Source of the DNA: Achromobacter aegrifaciens
GTDB lineage: Bacteria > Pseudomonadota > Gammaproteobacteria > Burkholderiales > Burkholderiaceae_B
Length of the DNA stretch: 64,000 bases
NCBI RefSeq assembly: GCF_902859735.1
Contig: NZ_CADIJY010000001.1
Coordinates: 186,001 to 250,000 of the forward strand
Direction of reading: 5' to 3'
Within the stretch, counting starts at the first letter, position 1. Every line of letters begins with the position of its first letter. Shown here piece by piece: positions 19,479-27,872 of the stretch. The notes beneath the pieces were generated by a model. It was given only the letters and a program-made list of their open reading frames with translations, did not search any database and was not told where the DNA came from. Position numbers and translations under genes: made by a program.

Positions 19479-20396
19479 CTACACGGTTAGGTCGCGCGCG
19501 GTGGCTTCGGCCTGTTCGATCAGCCAGCGCGTGACGACCTCGGCGTCCGGCGTGGCGCGGCGTGTATTGCGCACCAGCCAATAGGCGTGCTCGGTGGCGC
19601 TGGCGGCCTGGCCGCCGACGGCCTCCAGCCGTTTGTCCGCCAGCATCGGCGCGATCAGCGCCAGCCGGCCCAGCGCGATGCCGTGGCCCGCCAGCGCCGC
19701 GTGCACGATCTGGTCATACTGGTTGAAGCGCAGCATGCCCCGGGCGGGCACCCGGGCAAGGCCGCGCGCATTCAGCCATTCCGACCATTGCAGCCAGGGG
19801 CGCGTCGGGTCGTCGAATTCCAGCAGCACATGGCGTTGCAGTTCCTCGGCATCCAGCAGGCGGGCCTTGAGCGAGGGGTGGGCCACCGGCACCACCGCCT
19901 CGCCGAACAGCCAGGCCGCGCTGTCTGGCACGCCATCGCGCAGGCTGTAGCGAATGGCGATGTCCACGCTTTCGCGGTCGATGTCGATCAGCCGGTTGTC
20001 GGCCGCCACGCGCACGTCGATGTGCGGATGCGCCGCCTGGAAGTCCCCCAGACGAGGCAACAGCCACAGCGAGGCCACCCCGATGGTCGTGGTGACGGTA
20101 ACGGGCGTGCGGCGCTCGGGTGCGCGCAGCTGCTCGGTCAGGTCGCCCAGCTGGCTCAGCCACACGTCGGCCATTCGGAACAGCTGCGCGCCCTCGGAGG
20201 TGAACGACACGCTGCGGAATCCGCGCACCAGCAGGGCCACGCCCAGGTGGGCCTCCAGCGCCCGGATCTGGCGGCTCACGGCCGACTGGGTCACATGCAG
20301 ATCCTGCGCGGCCAGCGTGATGCTCATGCGGCGGCCCACGGCCACGAAGCCTCGGACCAGATCAAGCGGCGGGAGTTTGGCCAGCGGATATGGCAT
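19479..20396 (-). CDS. LysR-family transcriptional regulator (GcvA-like)
   Basis: A 305-residue LTTR. The N-terminal winged HTH spans about residues 10-70 (SITLAAQDLHVTQSAVSRQIRALEAHLG), followed by a periplasmic-binding-like effector domain. The pattern LPRLGDFQAAHPHIDVRV and DIAIRYSLRDG resembles the GcvA/AmpR branch. It diverges from the DUF2917 gene across 144 bases, which is the likely target region. Effector unknown. Confidence 0.92.
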   Translation of the reverse strand: MPYPLAKLPPLDLVRGFVAVGRRMSITLAAQDLHVTQSAVSRQIRALEAHLGVALLVRGFRSVSFTSEGAQLFRMADVWLSQLGDLTEQLRAPERRTPVTVTTTIGVASLWLLPRLGDFQAAHPHIDVRVAADNRLIDIDRESVDIAIRYSLRDGVPDSAAWLFGEAVVPVAHPSLKARLLDAEELQRHVLLEFDDPTRPWLQWSEWLNARGLARVPARGMLRFNQYDQIVHAALAGHGIALGRLALIAPMLADKRLEAVGGQAASATEHAYWLVRNTRRATPDAEVVTRWLIEQAEATARDLTV

Positions 20397-20540
20397 TCGT
20401 AAAACTCATGCGTATCGGACGGAAATGTCGCTTGAGCAATAGTACCTCCAGGGCGTTCAATAGGACTCAGACGACGGGTGTAAGGGCGCAAAGCCCGGCA
20501 ATCCGCCGCGATCGCCGCCGCCGCGGCCCAGGGGTACGCC

Positions 20541-20777
20541 ATGATCCAGGTATGTTGCACTGCGGGAATGTCATTCCGTTTGGCCGGCGGCTCGACTATG
20601 CTGCTCAAGCACGCCTCGGGCGTCCGCATCGTGTGTCACGCCGGCACCTTGTGGCTTTCCGAGTACCGGCGCTTCGATGACAGCGTGCTTCAAGCCGGGG
20701 ATTCCATCACCGTCGGCAGCGATCGCGATGTCGTTCTCAGCGGCCTGCCGGATGCGCAGGTCGCGCTAATTTCGTAG
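20541..20777 (+). CDS. DUF2917 domain protein (small)
   Basis: A 78-residue protein whose pattern matches DUF2917: a conserved Trp in CHAGTLWLSEYRRFDDSVLQAGDS and an all-beta cupin-like layout. Start options are the ATGs at 20541, 20568 and 20598; the last would leave only the domain. It diverges from a LysR gene and is followed 23 bases later by the DsbA-fold isomerase gene. Function is not known for this family. Confidence 0.7.
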   Translation: MIQVCCTAGMSFRLAGGSTMLLKHASGVRIVCHAGTLWLSEYRRFDDSVLQAGDSITVGSDRDVVLSGLPDAQVALIS

Positions 20778-20800
20778 CAGCTTGCCCCGGAGCTCCAGTC

Positions 20801-21454
20801 ATGACCGCGTCCCTGCCCGACACGCCCCGCATCGAGATGTGGTTCGATTTCGCCAGCCCGTACAGCTATCTGGCCATCGAACGCATCGACGCCCTGGCGC
20901 AAGAGGCCGGGGTGCGGGTCGATCTGCGCCCTTTCCTGCTGGGTCCTATCTTCCAGGCCCAAGGCTGGAACGACACGCCTTTCCGGCTGTTTCCGGGCAA
21001 GGGCGCCTACATGATGCGCGACATCGCCCGCCTGGCCGAAAAGTACGGCCTGGTCTACAACCGTCCCCGCCTGTTTCCGCGCATGAGCGTGCTGCCCGCC
21101 CGCATCGCGCTGCTGGGGCAGGACGAGCCCTGGGGCCGCGATTTCTGCGTGGCGGTGTTCCGCGCCAATTTCCAGCACGACCTGGACATCCAGTCCGAGG
21201 ACGTAGTGCACGGGCTGCTGACGGACCTGGGGCTGGACGCCGCGGCGCTGATCGCCCGCGGCAAGTCCGAAGCGGCCAAGGAGGCGCTGCGCCGCCAGGT
21301 CGACCGTGCCCGCAACCTGGGCCTGTTCGGCGCACCCACGTTCTTTGTGGACGGAGAGATGTTCTGGGGCAACGACCGCCTGGAAGACGCGCTGGAATGG
21401 ACCCGCCGCGAGGCGCCCGCCAGCGCCTGGAATGCATCGGCCACGCGCGCCTGA
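20801..21454 (+). CDS. 2-hydroxychromene-2-carboxylate isomerase family protein (DsbA/GST kappa fold)
   Basis: A 217-residue protein with the start motif EMWFDFASPYSYLAIERI, in which SPYSY replaces the DsbA CxxC and carries the catalytic Ser typical of HCCA isomerases. The end GLFGAPTFFVDGEMFWGNDRLEDAL is the family's conserved C-terminal segment. The named reaction is a glutathione-dependent isomerisation in naphthalene degradation, but most homologues outside such clusters have unknown substrates and no aromatic-ring genes are nearby. The following 239 bases (21455-21693) hold no supported gene. Confidence 0.88.
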   Translation: MTASLPDTPRIEMWFDFASPYSYLAIERIDALAQEAGVRVDLRPFLLGPIFQAQGWNDTPFRLFPGKGAYMMRDIARLAEKYGLVYNRPRLFPRMSVLPARIALLGQDEPWGRDFCVAVFRANFQHDLDIQSEDVVHGLLTDLGLDAAALIARGKSEAAKEALRRQVDRARNLGLFGAPTFFVDGEMFWGNDRLEDALEWTRREAPASAWNASATRA

Positions 21455-21693
21455 GCGCTGCGCAAACAAGTTTTTTCGTCAACCCAACTTCTGCAATGAA
21501 AAACGCCAGCAGTGCCTATCGCGGCGCGCCCATGCCGGGCGGCCGTTCGTTCACGCAATTCCGGGCCGCGCGCATCCGGCGCGTGTCGTTCCAGTGGAAA
21601 CAGGCCGCAGCAGTCGGCATGCCGGACAAGGGCAGTCCGCAAGGCGGCTCGCGGGGCCGCTAGGGCCCCGCGCCGTACGCCGGCAGGGGCCAG

Positions 21694-22071
21694 TCAGCCC
21701 TTGCTGACGGGCGCCACCCGCGCCCACTCCTCGTCCGAGTACAGCCGCGAACGCAGCAGGAAGCGCTTGCCTTCCGCGCTGTCCAGCGAAAACGCGCCGC
21801 CCCGGCCGGGCACGGCGTCGATGATGAGCTGGGTGTGCTCCCAGTACGCGAACTGGTCCTCGCCCATGTAGAACGGGCAGCCTTCCAGTTCGCCGAGCAG
21901 CACGTCCGAACCGCCCACCATGAATTCGCCCTGGGCGTAGCACATGGGCGAACTGCCGTCGCAGCAGCCGCCGGACTGGTGGAACATCAGCGGGCCATGC
22001 TTGGCCCGCAGAGTCTCGATCAGGCTGCGCGCCTCGTCGGTGGCGACCACGCGCGGCGTTTGCTCTGCCAT
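21694..22071 (-). CDS. DUF779 domain protein (aldehyde dehydrogenase-associated)
   Basis: A 125-residue protein with the DUF779 signature FHQSGGCCDGSSPMCY (about residues 30-45) and the later GCPFYMGEDQFAYWEHTQL. The conserved cysteines suggest a metal or redox site. The ATG at 22071 is preceded by AAAGGAG at a 7-base spacing. The gene follows the aldehyde dehydrogenase by 57 bases on the same strand, a pairing widely conserved for AldB/ExaC-type enzymes, so it is probably an accessory to that enzyme. Molecular role unknown. Confidence 0.88.
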   Translation of the reverse strand: MAEQTPRVVATDEARSLIETLRAKHGPLMFHQSGGCCDGSSPMCYAQGEFMVGGSDVLLGELEGCPFYMGEDQFAYWEHTQLIIDAVPGRGGAFSLDSAEGKRFLLRSRLYSDEEWARVAPVSKG

Positions 22072-22090
22072 GTCAGGCTCCTTTGAGGCG

Positions 22091-22112
22091 CGCCGGGCCT
22101 CGCGGCCCGGCG
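22091..22112 (-). other. Intercistronic hairpin between aldehyde dehydrogenase and DUF779 genes
   Basis: Perfect 9-base-pair stem CGCCGGGCC (22091-22099) / GGCCCGGCG (22104-22112) with a TCGC loop and no T-run. It lies in the 57-base gap and could stabilise the upstream mRNA or reduce read-through to the DUF779 gene (inference). Confidence 0.5.
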
Positions 22113-22128
22113 CCAGGCCATGGCGGGG

Positions 22129-23658
22129 TCAGAAGAAACCCAGCTTCTTCGGCGAGTAGCTCACCAGCAGGTTCTTGGTCTGCTGATAGTGGTTGAGCAT
22201 CATCTTGTGGTTCTCGCGTCCGATGCCCGATTGCTTGTAGCCGCCAAACGCCGCATGCGCCGGATAGGCGTGATAGCAGTTGGTCCACACGCGGCCGGCC
22301 TTGATCGCGCGGCCCATGCGATAGCAGGTGTTGGCGTCGCGCGACCACACGCCCGCGCCCAGGCCGTAGAGCGTGTCGTTGGCCAGGGCCAGCGCATCGT
22401 CGGCATCCTTGAAGGTCGTCACGGCCACCACCGGCCCGAAGATTTCCTCCTGGAACACGCGCATCTTGTTGTGGCCCTTGAACACCGTGGGCTGCACGTA
22501 ATAGCCGCCTTCCAGCGCGCCCTGCATCTGCGCGCGCGAGCCGCCGGCCAGCACGTCGGCGCCTTCCTGCTTGCCGATGTCCAGGTACGACAGGATCTTC
22601 TCCAGCTGCTCGGTGGATGCCTGCGCGCCCAGCATGGTGTCCGCGTCCAGCGGATTGCCTTGCTTGATCTCGGCCACGCGCTTGAGCGCACGTTCCATGA
22701 ACTTGTCGTACAGGGATTCCTGGATCAGCGCGCGGCTGGGGCAGGTGCAGACCTCGCCCTGGTTCAGCGCGAACATGACGAAGCCCTCGACCGCCTTGTC
22801 GAGGAAGTCATCGTCCTGCGCGGCCACGTCGGCAAAGAAGATGTTGGGCGACTTGCCGCCCAGTTCCAGCGTGACCGGGATGATGTTCTGCGAGGCGTAC
22901 TGCATGATGAGCCGGCCGGTGGTGGTCTCGCCGGTGAAGGCGATCTTGGCGATGCGCTTGTTGGACGCCAGCGGCTTGCCGGCTTCCAGGCCGAAGCCCG
23001 TGACCACGTTCACCACGCCGGGCGGCAGGATGTCGCCGATCAGTTCCATCAGCAGCAGAATGCCCAGCGGCGTCTGCTCGGCGGGCTTGAGCACCACGCA
23101 GTTGCCTGCGGCCAGGGCCGGCGCCAGCTTCCATGCCGCCATCAGGATGGGGAAGTTCCAAGGAATGATCTGGCCGACCACGCCCAGCGGTTCGTTGAAG
23201 TGATAGGCGACCGTGTCGTGGTCGATCTCGGACAGCGAGCCTTCCTGGCTGCGGATGCAGGAAGCGAAATAGCGGAAGTGGTCGATTGCCAGCGGAATGT
23301 CGGCGGCGCGCGCTTCGCGGATGGGCTTGCCGTTGTCCCAGGTTTCGGCCGTGGCCAGGCGTTCCAGGTTCGCCTCCATTACATCGGCGATCTGCATCAG
23401 CATGCGGGCGCGCTGCGCGGCCGGGGTCGCTCCCCATTTGGGCGCGGCGCGGTGCGCGGCGTCCAGCGCCAGTTCAATGTCGCGCTCCTTGGAGCGGGCA
23501 TTGCGCGTCAGCACCTGGCCCGTGACCGGCGTGACGTTGTCGAAGTATTCGCCGTCGGAGGGCTTCTGCCATTTGCCGTCGATGAAATTGTCGTACTGGG
23601 TTTTCAGGTCCAGGCGGGTGCCGTAGGAGTCGGGGGTGATGCGGGTCGCGATGTCCAT
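22129..23658 (-). CDS. NAD-dependent aldehyde dehydrogenase (AldB/ExaC type)
   Basis: A 509-residue ALDH oxidising aldehydes to acids, probably acetaldehyde-type short-chain aldehydes by family. Visible motifs: [11 protein letters not shown] and the cofactor-site KPAEQTPLG, the Glu in [10 protein letters not shown], and the catalytic Cys in [11 protein letters not shown]. The ATG at 23658 follows GGAGACAAGC; the open frame upstream to 23970 runs through the promoter and is rejected. A consensus sigma-54 promoter lies about 54 bases upstream of the ATG and an AcoR-type activator gene is divergent, so expression is inducible. Co-transcribed with the DUF779 gene. Confidence 0.94.
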   Translation of the reverse strand: MDIATRITPDSYGTRLDLKTQYDNFIDGKWQKPSDGEYFDNVTPVTGQVLTRNARSKERDIELALDAAHRAAPKWGATPAAQRARMLMQIADVMEANLERLATAETWDNGKPIREARAADIPLAIDHFRYFASCIRSQEGSLSEIDHDTVAYHFNEPLGVVGQIIPWNFPILMAAWKLAPALAAGNCVVLKPAEQTPLGILLLMELIGDILPPGVVNVVTGFGLEAGKPLASNKRIAKIAFTGETTTGRLIMQYASQNIIPVTLELGGKSPNIFFADVAAQDDDFLDKAVEGFVMFALNQGEVCTCPSRALIQESLYDKFMERALKRVAEIKQGNPLDADTMLGAQASTEQLEKILSYLDIGKQEGADVLAGGSRAQMQGALEGGYYVQPTVFKGHNKMRVFQEEIFGPVVAVTTFKDADDALALANDTLYGLGAGVWSRDANTCYRMGRAIKAGRVWTNCYHAYPAHAAFGGYKQSGIGRENHKMMLNHYQQTKNLLVSYSPKKLGFF

Positions 23659-23711
23659 GCTTGTCTCCGGTATTGTGGGGGTGCGGCAGTCGGCTGCCTG
23701 TCCCGTATCAA

Positions 23712-23726
23712 GCAAGGAGCGTGCCA
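23712..23726 (-). promoter_or_regulatory. Sigma-54 (RpoN) -24/-12 promoter of the aldehyde dehydrogenase gene
   Basis: On the minus strand the sequence reads TGGCACG-CTCC-TTGC, a complete match to the sigma-54 consensus with the required 10-base GG-to-GC spacing. It ends 53 bases before the aldehyde dehydrogenase ATG (23658) and points toward it. The divergent gene encodes an activator with the sigma-54-contacting GAFTGA loop. Confidence 0.93.
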
Positions 23727-23900
23727 GTCGGTGCTTCCCCGCTGGACAGCCCGCGGCTTGCATGCGAAAGTAGGTTTCAGAACGGGCAATATGCAGTAGA
23801 GCCCCTCGAGGGCCGGCCCGCCGCCGGGCCGTCCCAAGGCGGGCCAGTCCCCTTGGGGGCAGCAAGCCCGCGTAGCGGGTGCGGCGTGGGGGCCTTCCCT

Positions 23901-23938
23901 GTCGCTTTTTGCGACATCGTCGCGGAACAGGTGTCGCA
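23901..23938. promoter_or_regulatory. Palindromic upstream activator site, probable binding site of the AcoR-type activator
   Basis: Overlapping inverted repeats: GTCGC-TTTTT-GCGAC (23901-23915), GCGAC-ATC-GTCGC (23911-23923), and TGCGACA (23910-23916) paired with TGTCGCA (23932-23938). They lie about 180-215 bases upstream of the -24/-12 promoter, the usual distance for an enhancer site, and just before the activator gene, which would also allow autoregulation. Confidence 0.65.
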
Positions 23939-23962
23939 GAACGCCTGTCCCAGGAGACATGC

Positions 23963-25825
23963 ATGGCCACTCAATCCCGTCAGCATGCGCTGACGCAAGC
24001 GCGCCTGCTGTTCAACCAGCAAGGCGCGGTGCCCGGCGGCGTGGTCGCCGAGCCCATCCTGCGGTCGTGGCGGCGCTGCGCCGACCTGGGCTTCGACATG
24101 CGCGGCGTGCGCCGCGCCGAACTCATGACCCAGGGCGAGCTGCGCGAGGCCCAGCAGCGTAACGAGGCGCTGCGCCGGCTGTCCGAACCCGCCATGTCCA
24201 TGCTGCGCCGCCAGGCTGGCGGCAGCGGCGGCCTGGTGATCCTGTCCGATGCCCAGGGCCTGGTGCTGGATTCCGACGGCGACACCGGTTTCGCCCAGCG
24301 CGCCTCGCGCGTGGCATTGATGCCCGGCGCGCCTTGGGACGAAGCGGCGGCAGGCACCAATGCCATCGGCACCGCCCTGGTGGAAGGCCGGCCCATCGCC
24401 GTGCACGGGGCGGAACACTATTTCGAACCCAACCGCATCCTGACCTGCGCTGCTGTCCCCATTACCGACAGCGAGGGCCGCACGCTGGGCGTGCTGGACC
24501 TGTCCAGCCCGGCGCGCGACCTGCGGCCCGACGTGCTGGAACTGGTGCGCGCCGCCGTCGACCTGATCGAGCACCGCTTGTTCGAACAAGCCTACGAGCA
24601 GCACGCCGTGCTGCGGCTGCATGTGGATCGCTCCGGACTGGGCGCGCCCGGCGAGGGCTTGCTGGCCTTCCAGGGCGACCTGCTGATCGGCGCCAACCGC
24701 CGCGCCTTGCAGGCGCTCGGCCTGGCGCCCACGGCTCTGGGCGTGTACCGCTACGGCGACGTGTTCGACGGCGACATGGAACGCTGCCCCGACGCGGCGG
24801 GCCGGGTGCAGGCGCGTTCGGGCGTCGTGTACCACGCGCGCTTGCGCTGGCCGCGCTCGCGCGCCCCGCAAGCGCCGTCACTGCCGTCACTGCCGCCCGC
24901 GGCCGGCTCGCGCCCCGCTGCGCCGAGTTTCGATGCCTCAACCCTGGGCGCGCTGGCGCGCGCCGTGCACTTGTCGGATGCGGGTGTGTCGATTCTGCTG
25001 CAAGGCGAAACCGGCGTCGGCAAGGAAGTGTTCGCGCGTCAGCTGCATGCGCGCAGCAAGCGCGCCTGCGGGCCGTTCGTGGCGGTGAACTGCGCAGCGT
25101 TGCCTGAGAGCCTGATCGAATCCGAACTTTTCGGCTACGAAGACGGCGCCTTCACCGGCGCGCGGCGCCAGGGCAGCAAAGGGCTGCTGCGCCAGGCGCA
25201 CGGCGGCGTGCTGTTCCTGGACGAGATCGGCGACATGCCGCTGATGCTGCAATCGCGCCTGCTACGTGTGCTGCAGACGCGCGAAGTCTCGCCGTTGGGC
25301 GCGGCGAGGCCGGTGGCCGTGGACTTTGCACTGGTATGCGCGACGCACCGGCCGCTGGCCCATGAAGGGCCCGATGCGCCGGTGCGCCCGGACCTGTATT
25401 TCCGCATCGCCGAATACACCGTCACGCTGGAACCGCTGCGCGCGCGCGCCGACCGCCTGGAACTGCTGCGCGGCCTGTGGGCGGCGCAAGGCGCGGGGCC
25501 GGTCCTGCCGCCCGACATCGAAGCAACCCTGGTTGCGTACGCCTGGCCCGGCAATTACCGGCAACTGGTGGCCGTGCTGCGCACGCTGCACGTGCTGGCG
25601 GGACCTGCCGGTGTCGTCGAGGCCGACATGCTGCCTGCCGATATCCGCGGCGCTGCACCGCCGCCGCCCGCTGCGGGCGTCGATGCCCCGACCAATCTGC
25701 AAGCCATGACGGACGCCGCGATCCGCGACGCCCTGGCCGCCCACGGCGGCAATGTCAGCCGCGCAGCGCGCGCGCTGGGCGTACACCGCAGCACGCTTTA
25801 TCGCCGCCTGCCGCGTCCGGTCTAG
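23963..25825 (+). CDS. AcoR-type sigma-54-dependent transcriptional activator
   Basis: A 620-residue enhancer-binding protein. The N-terminal GAF-type sensor is seen around residues 60-200 ([36 protein letters not shown]). The AAA+ domain carries Walker A GETGVGKE, the GAFTGA loop in [13 protein letters not shown] and Walker [13 protein letters not shown] Fis-type HTH at the C-terminus reads [22 protein letters not shown]. The ATG at 23963 has AGGAG 6 bases upstream. Being divergent from the ALDH gene with its sigma-54 promoter, it almost certainly activates that operon, sensing an alcohol, aldehyde or acetoin-like compound (effector is inference). Confidence 0.94.
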   Translation: MATQSRQHALTQARLLFNQQGAVPGGVVAEPILRSWRRCADLGFDMRGVRRAELMTQGELREAQQRNEALRRLSEPAMSMLRRQAGGSGGLVILSDAQGLVLDSDGDTGFAQRASRVALMPGAPWDEAAAGTNAIGTALVEGRPIAVHGAEHYFEPNRILTCAAVPITDSEGRTLGVLDLSSPARDLRPDVLELVRAAVDLIEHRLFEQAYEQHAVLRLHVDRSGLGAPGEGLLAFQGDLLIGANRRALQALGLAPTALGVYRYGDVFDGDMERCPDAAGRVQARSGVVYHARLRWPRSRAPQAPSLPSLPPAAGSRPAAPSFDASTLGALARAVHLSDAGVSILLQGETGVGKEVFARQLHARSKRACGPFVAVNCAALPESLIESELFGYEDGAFTGARRQGSKGLLRQAHGGVLFLDEIGDMPLMLQSRLLRVLQTREVSPLGAARPVAVDFALVCATHRPLAHEGPDAPVRPDLYFRIAEYTVTLEPLRARADRLELLRGLWAAQGAGPVLPPDIEATLVAYAWPGNYRQLVAVLRTLHVLAGPAGVVEADMLPADIRGAAPPPPAAGVDAPTNLQAMTDAAIRDALAAHGGNVSRAARALGVHRSTLYRRLPRPV

Positions 25826-25896
25826 CGGAATTTTCCGTTCCTTGCGCGCGCGGCTGCGCCGATGTTTTCCACGTGTACGCAAGGCGTGCACAAAAA

Positions 25897-25913
25897 CTAT
25901 CTTTTGAAGATAG
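25897..25913. promoter_or_regulatory. Inverted repeat upstream of the MaoC/CoA catabolic operon, probable operator
   Basis: Perfect 7-base inverted repeat CTATCTT-TTG-AAGATAG, followed by a partial third copy (AACTATC, 25918-25924), in an AT-rich patch of the 156-base gap after the activator gene. It lies 69-85 bases before the first operon ATG (25982). Candidate binding site for the LysR protein encoded at the operon's far end, or for another regulator. Confidence 0.5.
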
Positions 25914-25981
25914 GTTAACTATCCCAGCACACGGGAAGAACTGCTTACGATGCCCGCATCCCCTTCAACCCAGGTGATGAC

Positions 25982-26416
25982 ATGGCAAGCAACGAGCTGT
26001 TCTACGACGACTTCGAAATAGGCCGTCTCTTTCCTCCCAGCCGCTACAGCATCGGCGCCGCAGACAGCGACGCTTTCATCGGCACCTTCGAACACACTCC
26101 GGTCCTCGACGGCAGCGGCCGCGCCGTATTGGCGCAAGGCGGCGCGCCCGTGCGCAGCGTGCATCCGGTGCTGGTCGGCAGCTTTCAACCGCAGCACGCG
26201 GCCTTTGCCTGGCCGACTGGCGTGCTGCACGCCCGCGAGAAAGTCCGTCTGCTGGCGCCCGTGTATCCAGGAGAGGAGCTGGAGGCCAGCGTGCTGGTGA
26301 AGGACAAGTACCTGAAGAACGACAAGCGCTTCGTGGTGCTGGAGATCACCGTCCGCAAGCTGGAAAACGCGCGCGTCGCTCTGGTGGCGGAGCGCAGCCT
26401 GGTTTGGCCCAACTGA
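25982..26416 (+). CDS. MaoC-like hotdog protein, probable non-catalytic hydratase subunit
   Basis: A 144-residue single hotdog-domain protein starting ELFYDDFEIGRLFPPSRYSI, with GASAF-like and 'YPGEELEASVLVKDKYLKNDKRFVVLEITVRK' segments typical of MaoC dehydratases. The catalytic Asp...His-x-Asp pattern of R-hydratases is not evident, unlike in the next gene. It probably forms a heteromer with that neighbour (10 bases downstream), as paired small MaoC subunits such as ChsH1/ChsH2 do. First gene of a seven-gene operon; the partner and substrate are inference. Confidence 0.75.
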   Translation: MASNELFYDDFEIGRLFPPSRYSIGAADSDAFIGTFEHTPVLDGSGRAVLAQGGAPVRSVHPVLVGSFQPQHAAFAWPTGVLHAREKVRLLAPVYPGEELEASVLVKDKYLKNDKRFVVLEITVRKLENARVALVAERSLVWPN

Positions 26417-26426
26417 GGAGGCCGGC

Positions 26427-26819
26427 ATGGAATTCAAGGTAGGCGACAAGTTCCGTAGCGTTGCGCGCGGCGCGGAACAGGAAGACATCAACCGCTTCGG
26501 CGCGCTGCACGGTACCACCGGCAGGACGCACACCGATCCCGAATATGCGCGCAACAGCGTTTTCGGCGGAGTCATCGTGCAGGGGGCGCTGGTGATGGCG
26601 CCAGTTCTCGACATGGCCGCCGATCTGCTTGGCGATACGTGGCTCGACGGCAGTGAGATCGAGGCGAAGTTCGTGGCGTTCACGCGGCCGGGGGAGGCCG
26701 TGGACGTTGCATTCGAAGTGACCCGCAGCGAACCCGGATGGCTGGAGCTGGCCTACGCCTGCACCCTGGCTGACGGAAAGAAGGTCCAGGTGGGAACCAT
26801 CACCCGCCGCCGCGGCTGA
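26427..26819 (+). CDS. MaoC-like enoyl-CoA hydratase, probable catalytic subunit
   Basis: A 130-residue hotdog protein with the hydratase-2 motif EDINRFGALHGTTGRTHTDPEYA, containing the Asp and His-x-Asp used to add water across an enoyl-CoA double bond, and GGVIVQGALVMAP following. Single-domain length means it must act as a dimer, probably with the preceding MaoC-like protein. GGAGG precedes the ATG, 10 bases after the upstream stop. Confidence 0.8.
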   Translation: MEFKVGDKFRSVARGAEQEDINRFGALHGTTGRTHTDPEYARNSVFGGVIVQGALVMAPVLDMAADLLGDTWLDGSEIEAKFVAFTRPGEAVDVAFEVTRSEPGWLELAYACTLADGKKVQVGTITRRRG

Positions 26820-26857
26820 ACCCGGCCGCAACACATAACAAGCATAAGGAGACAATC

Positions 26858-27835
26858 TTGAAACGCATCCTGCAGAGCCTTGCCCTCTCTTGCGCGGCCA
26901 TGGCCGCGACGGCCGCCTGGGCCGCGCCGTATCCCGACAAGCCTATCCGCATGATCGTGCCGGCCGCGGCCGGCGGCGCCGCCGATACGCTGGCGCGCAT
27001 GATAGGCCGTGGATTGACGGAGAAATTCGGCCAGCCCGTGGTCATCGAGAACAAGCCCGGCGCGGCCGCCATCGTGGGCATGTCCGCCATCGCCAAGGCG
27101 CCCGCCGACGGCTACACCCTGGGCATGACCTTCTCGGGCGCGATGTCCATCAATCCTTCGCTGTACCAGCAACTGCCCTATGACCCGGTCAAGGACTTCG
27201 CGCCCATCACCATCGTGGCGGTCTCGCCCCTGGTCATTGCCGTCAGTCCCAAGCTCGGACCGAAGTCCCTGGGTGAATTCCTGGCCCTGGCTAAGAAGGA
27301 TCCTGGCAAGCTGACCTTCGGGTCGGCCGGCACCGGATCGACGCAGCATCTGTCCATGGAACTGCTCAAGTCGACTGCGGGCGTGGACATGCTGCACGTG
27401 CCTTACAAGGGCAGTTCGGCGGCGCTGGTCGACGTGCAGTCGGGCCTGATCTCCGCGGTCAGCGACAACGCGATCACGTTGGTGCCGTTGATCCAGTCGG
27501 GGCAATTGGTGCCTCTCGCGGTGGAAACCGCGCAACGCATCCAGTCGCTGCCCCAGGTGCCAACCGTGGCCGAATCCGGCTATCCGGGATTCCAGGCGGC
27601 AGGCTGGTATGGACTGCTCGCGCCCGCCGGCACGCCGCAGCCGATCGTCGCGCAACTCAACGCGGCGCTGCGCGAGATGGTGGACAAGCCCGACTTCACG
27701 CAATGGCTGCGGCAACAGGGTATGGAGCCGCAGACCGATACGCCCGAGGGCTTCGGGCGTTACATCAGCCAGGAAAAGGACAAGTGGGCCCAGGTCATCA
27801 AGACGGCCAAGGTGCCGCTGCAGGCATCGCGCTGA
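26858..27835 (+). CDS. Tripartite tricarboxylate transporter substrate-binding protein (Bug family)
   Basis: A 325-residue periplasmic binding protein. It has a signal peptide (residues 1-22, cleavage near AAWAAPYPDK) and the Bug-family start YPDKPIRMIVPAAAGGAADTLARMIG, then KPGAAAIVGMSAIAKAPADGYTLG. The start is a TTG at 26858 with AAGGAGA upstream. No TctA/TctB membrane genes are nearby, which is usual for orphan Bug proteins in Alcaligenaceae. Its place inside the CoA-pathway operon suggests it binds the pathway's carboxylate substrate (inference). Confidence 0.92.
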   Translation: MKRILQSLALSCAAMAATAAWAAPYPDKPIRMIVPAAAGGAADTLARMIGRGLTEKFGQPVVIENKPGAAAIVGMSAIAKAPADGYTLGMTFSGAMSINPSLYQQLPYDPVKDFAPITIVAVSPLVIAVSPKLGPKSLGEFLALAKKDPGKLTFGSAGTGSTQHLSMELLKSTAGVDMLHVPYKGSSAALVDVQSGLISAVSDNAITLVPLIQSGQLVPLAVETAQRIQSLPQVPTVAESGYPGFQAAGWYGLLAPAGTPQPIVAQLNAALREMVDKPDFTQWLRQQGMEPQTDTPEGFGRYISQEKDKWAQVIKTAKVPLQASR

Positions 27836-27872
27836 ACACCGGCGGCGAGGCCGCCATCACTCCAGGACAACC

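Noticed and set aside
21455-21693. Possible small Arg-rich ORF of about 55 codons starting ATG 21496
   Set aside because: No ribosome site, no recognisable domain, and it lies in a short spacer between converging genes. Kept only as an unproven possibility.
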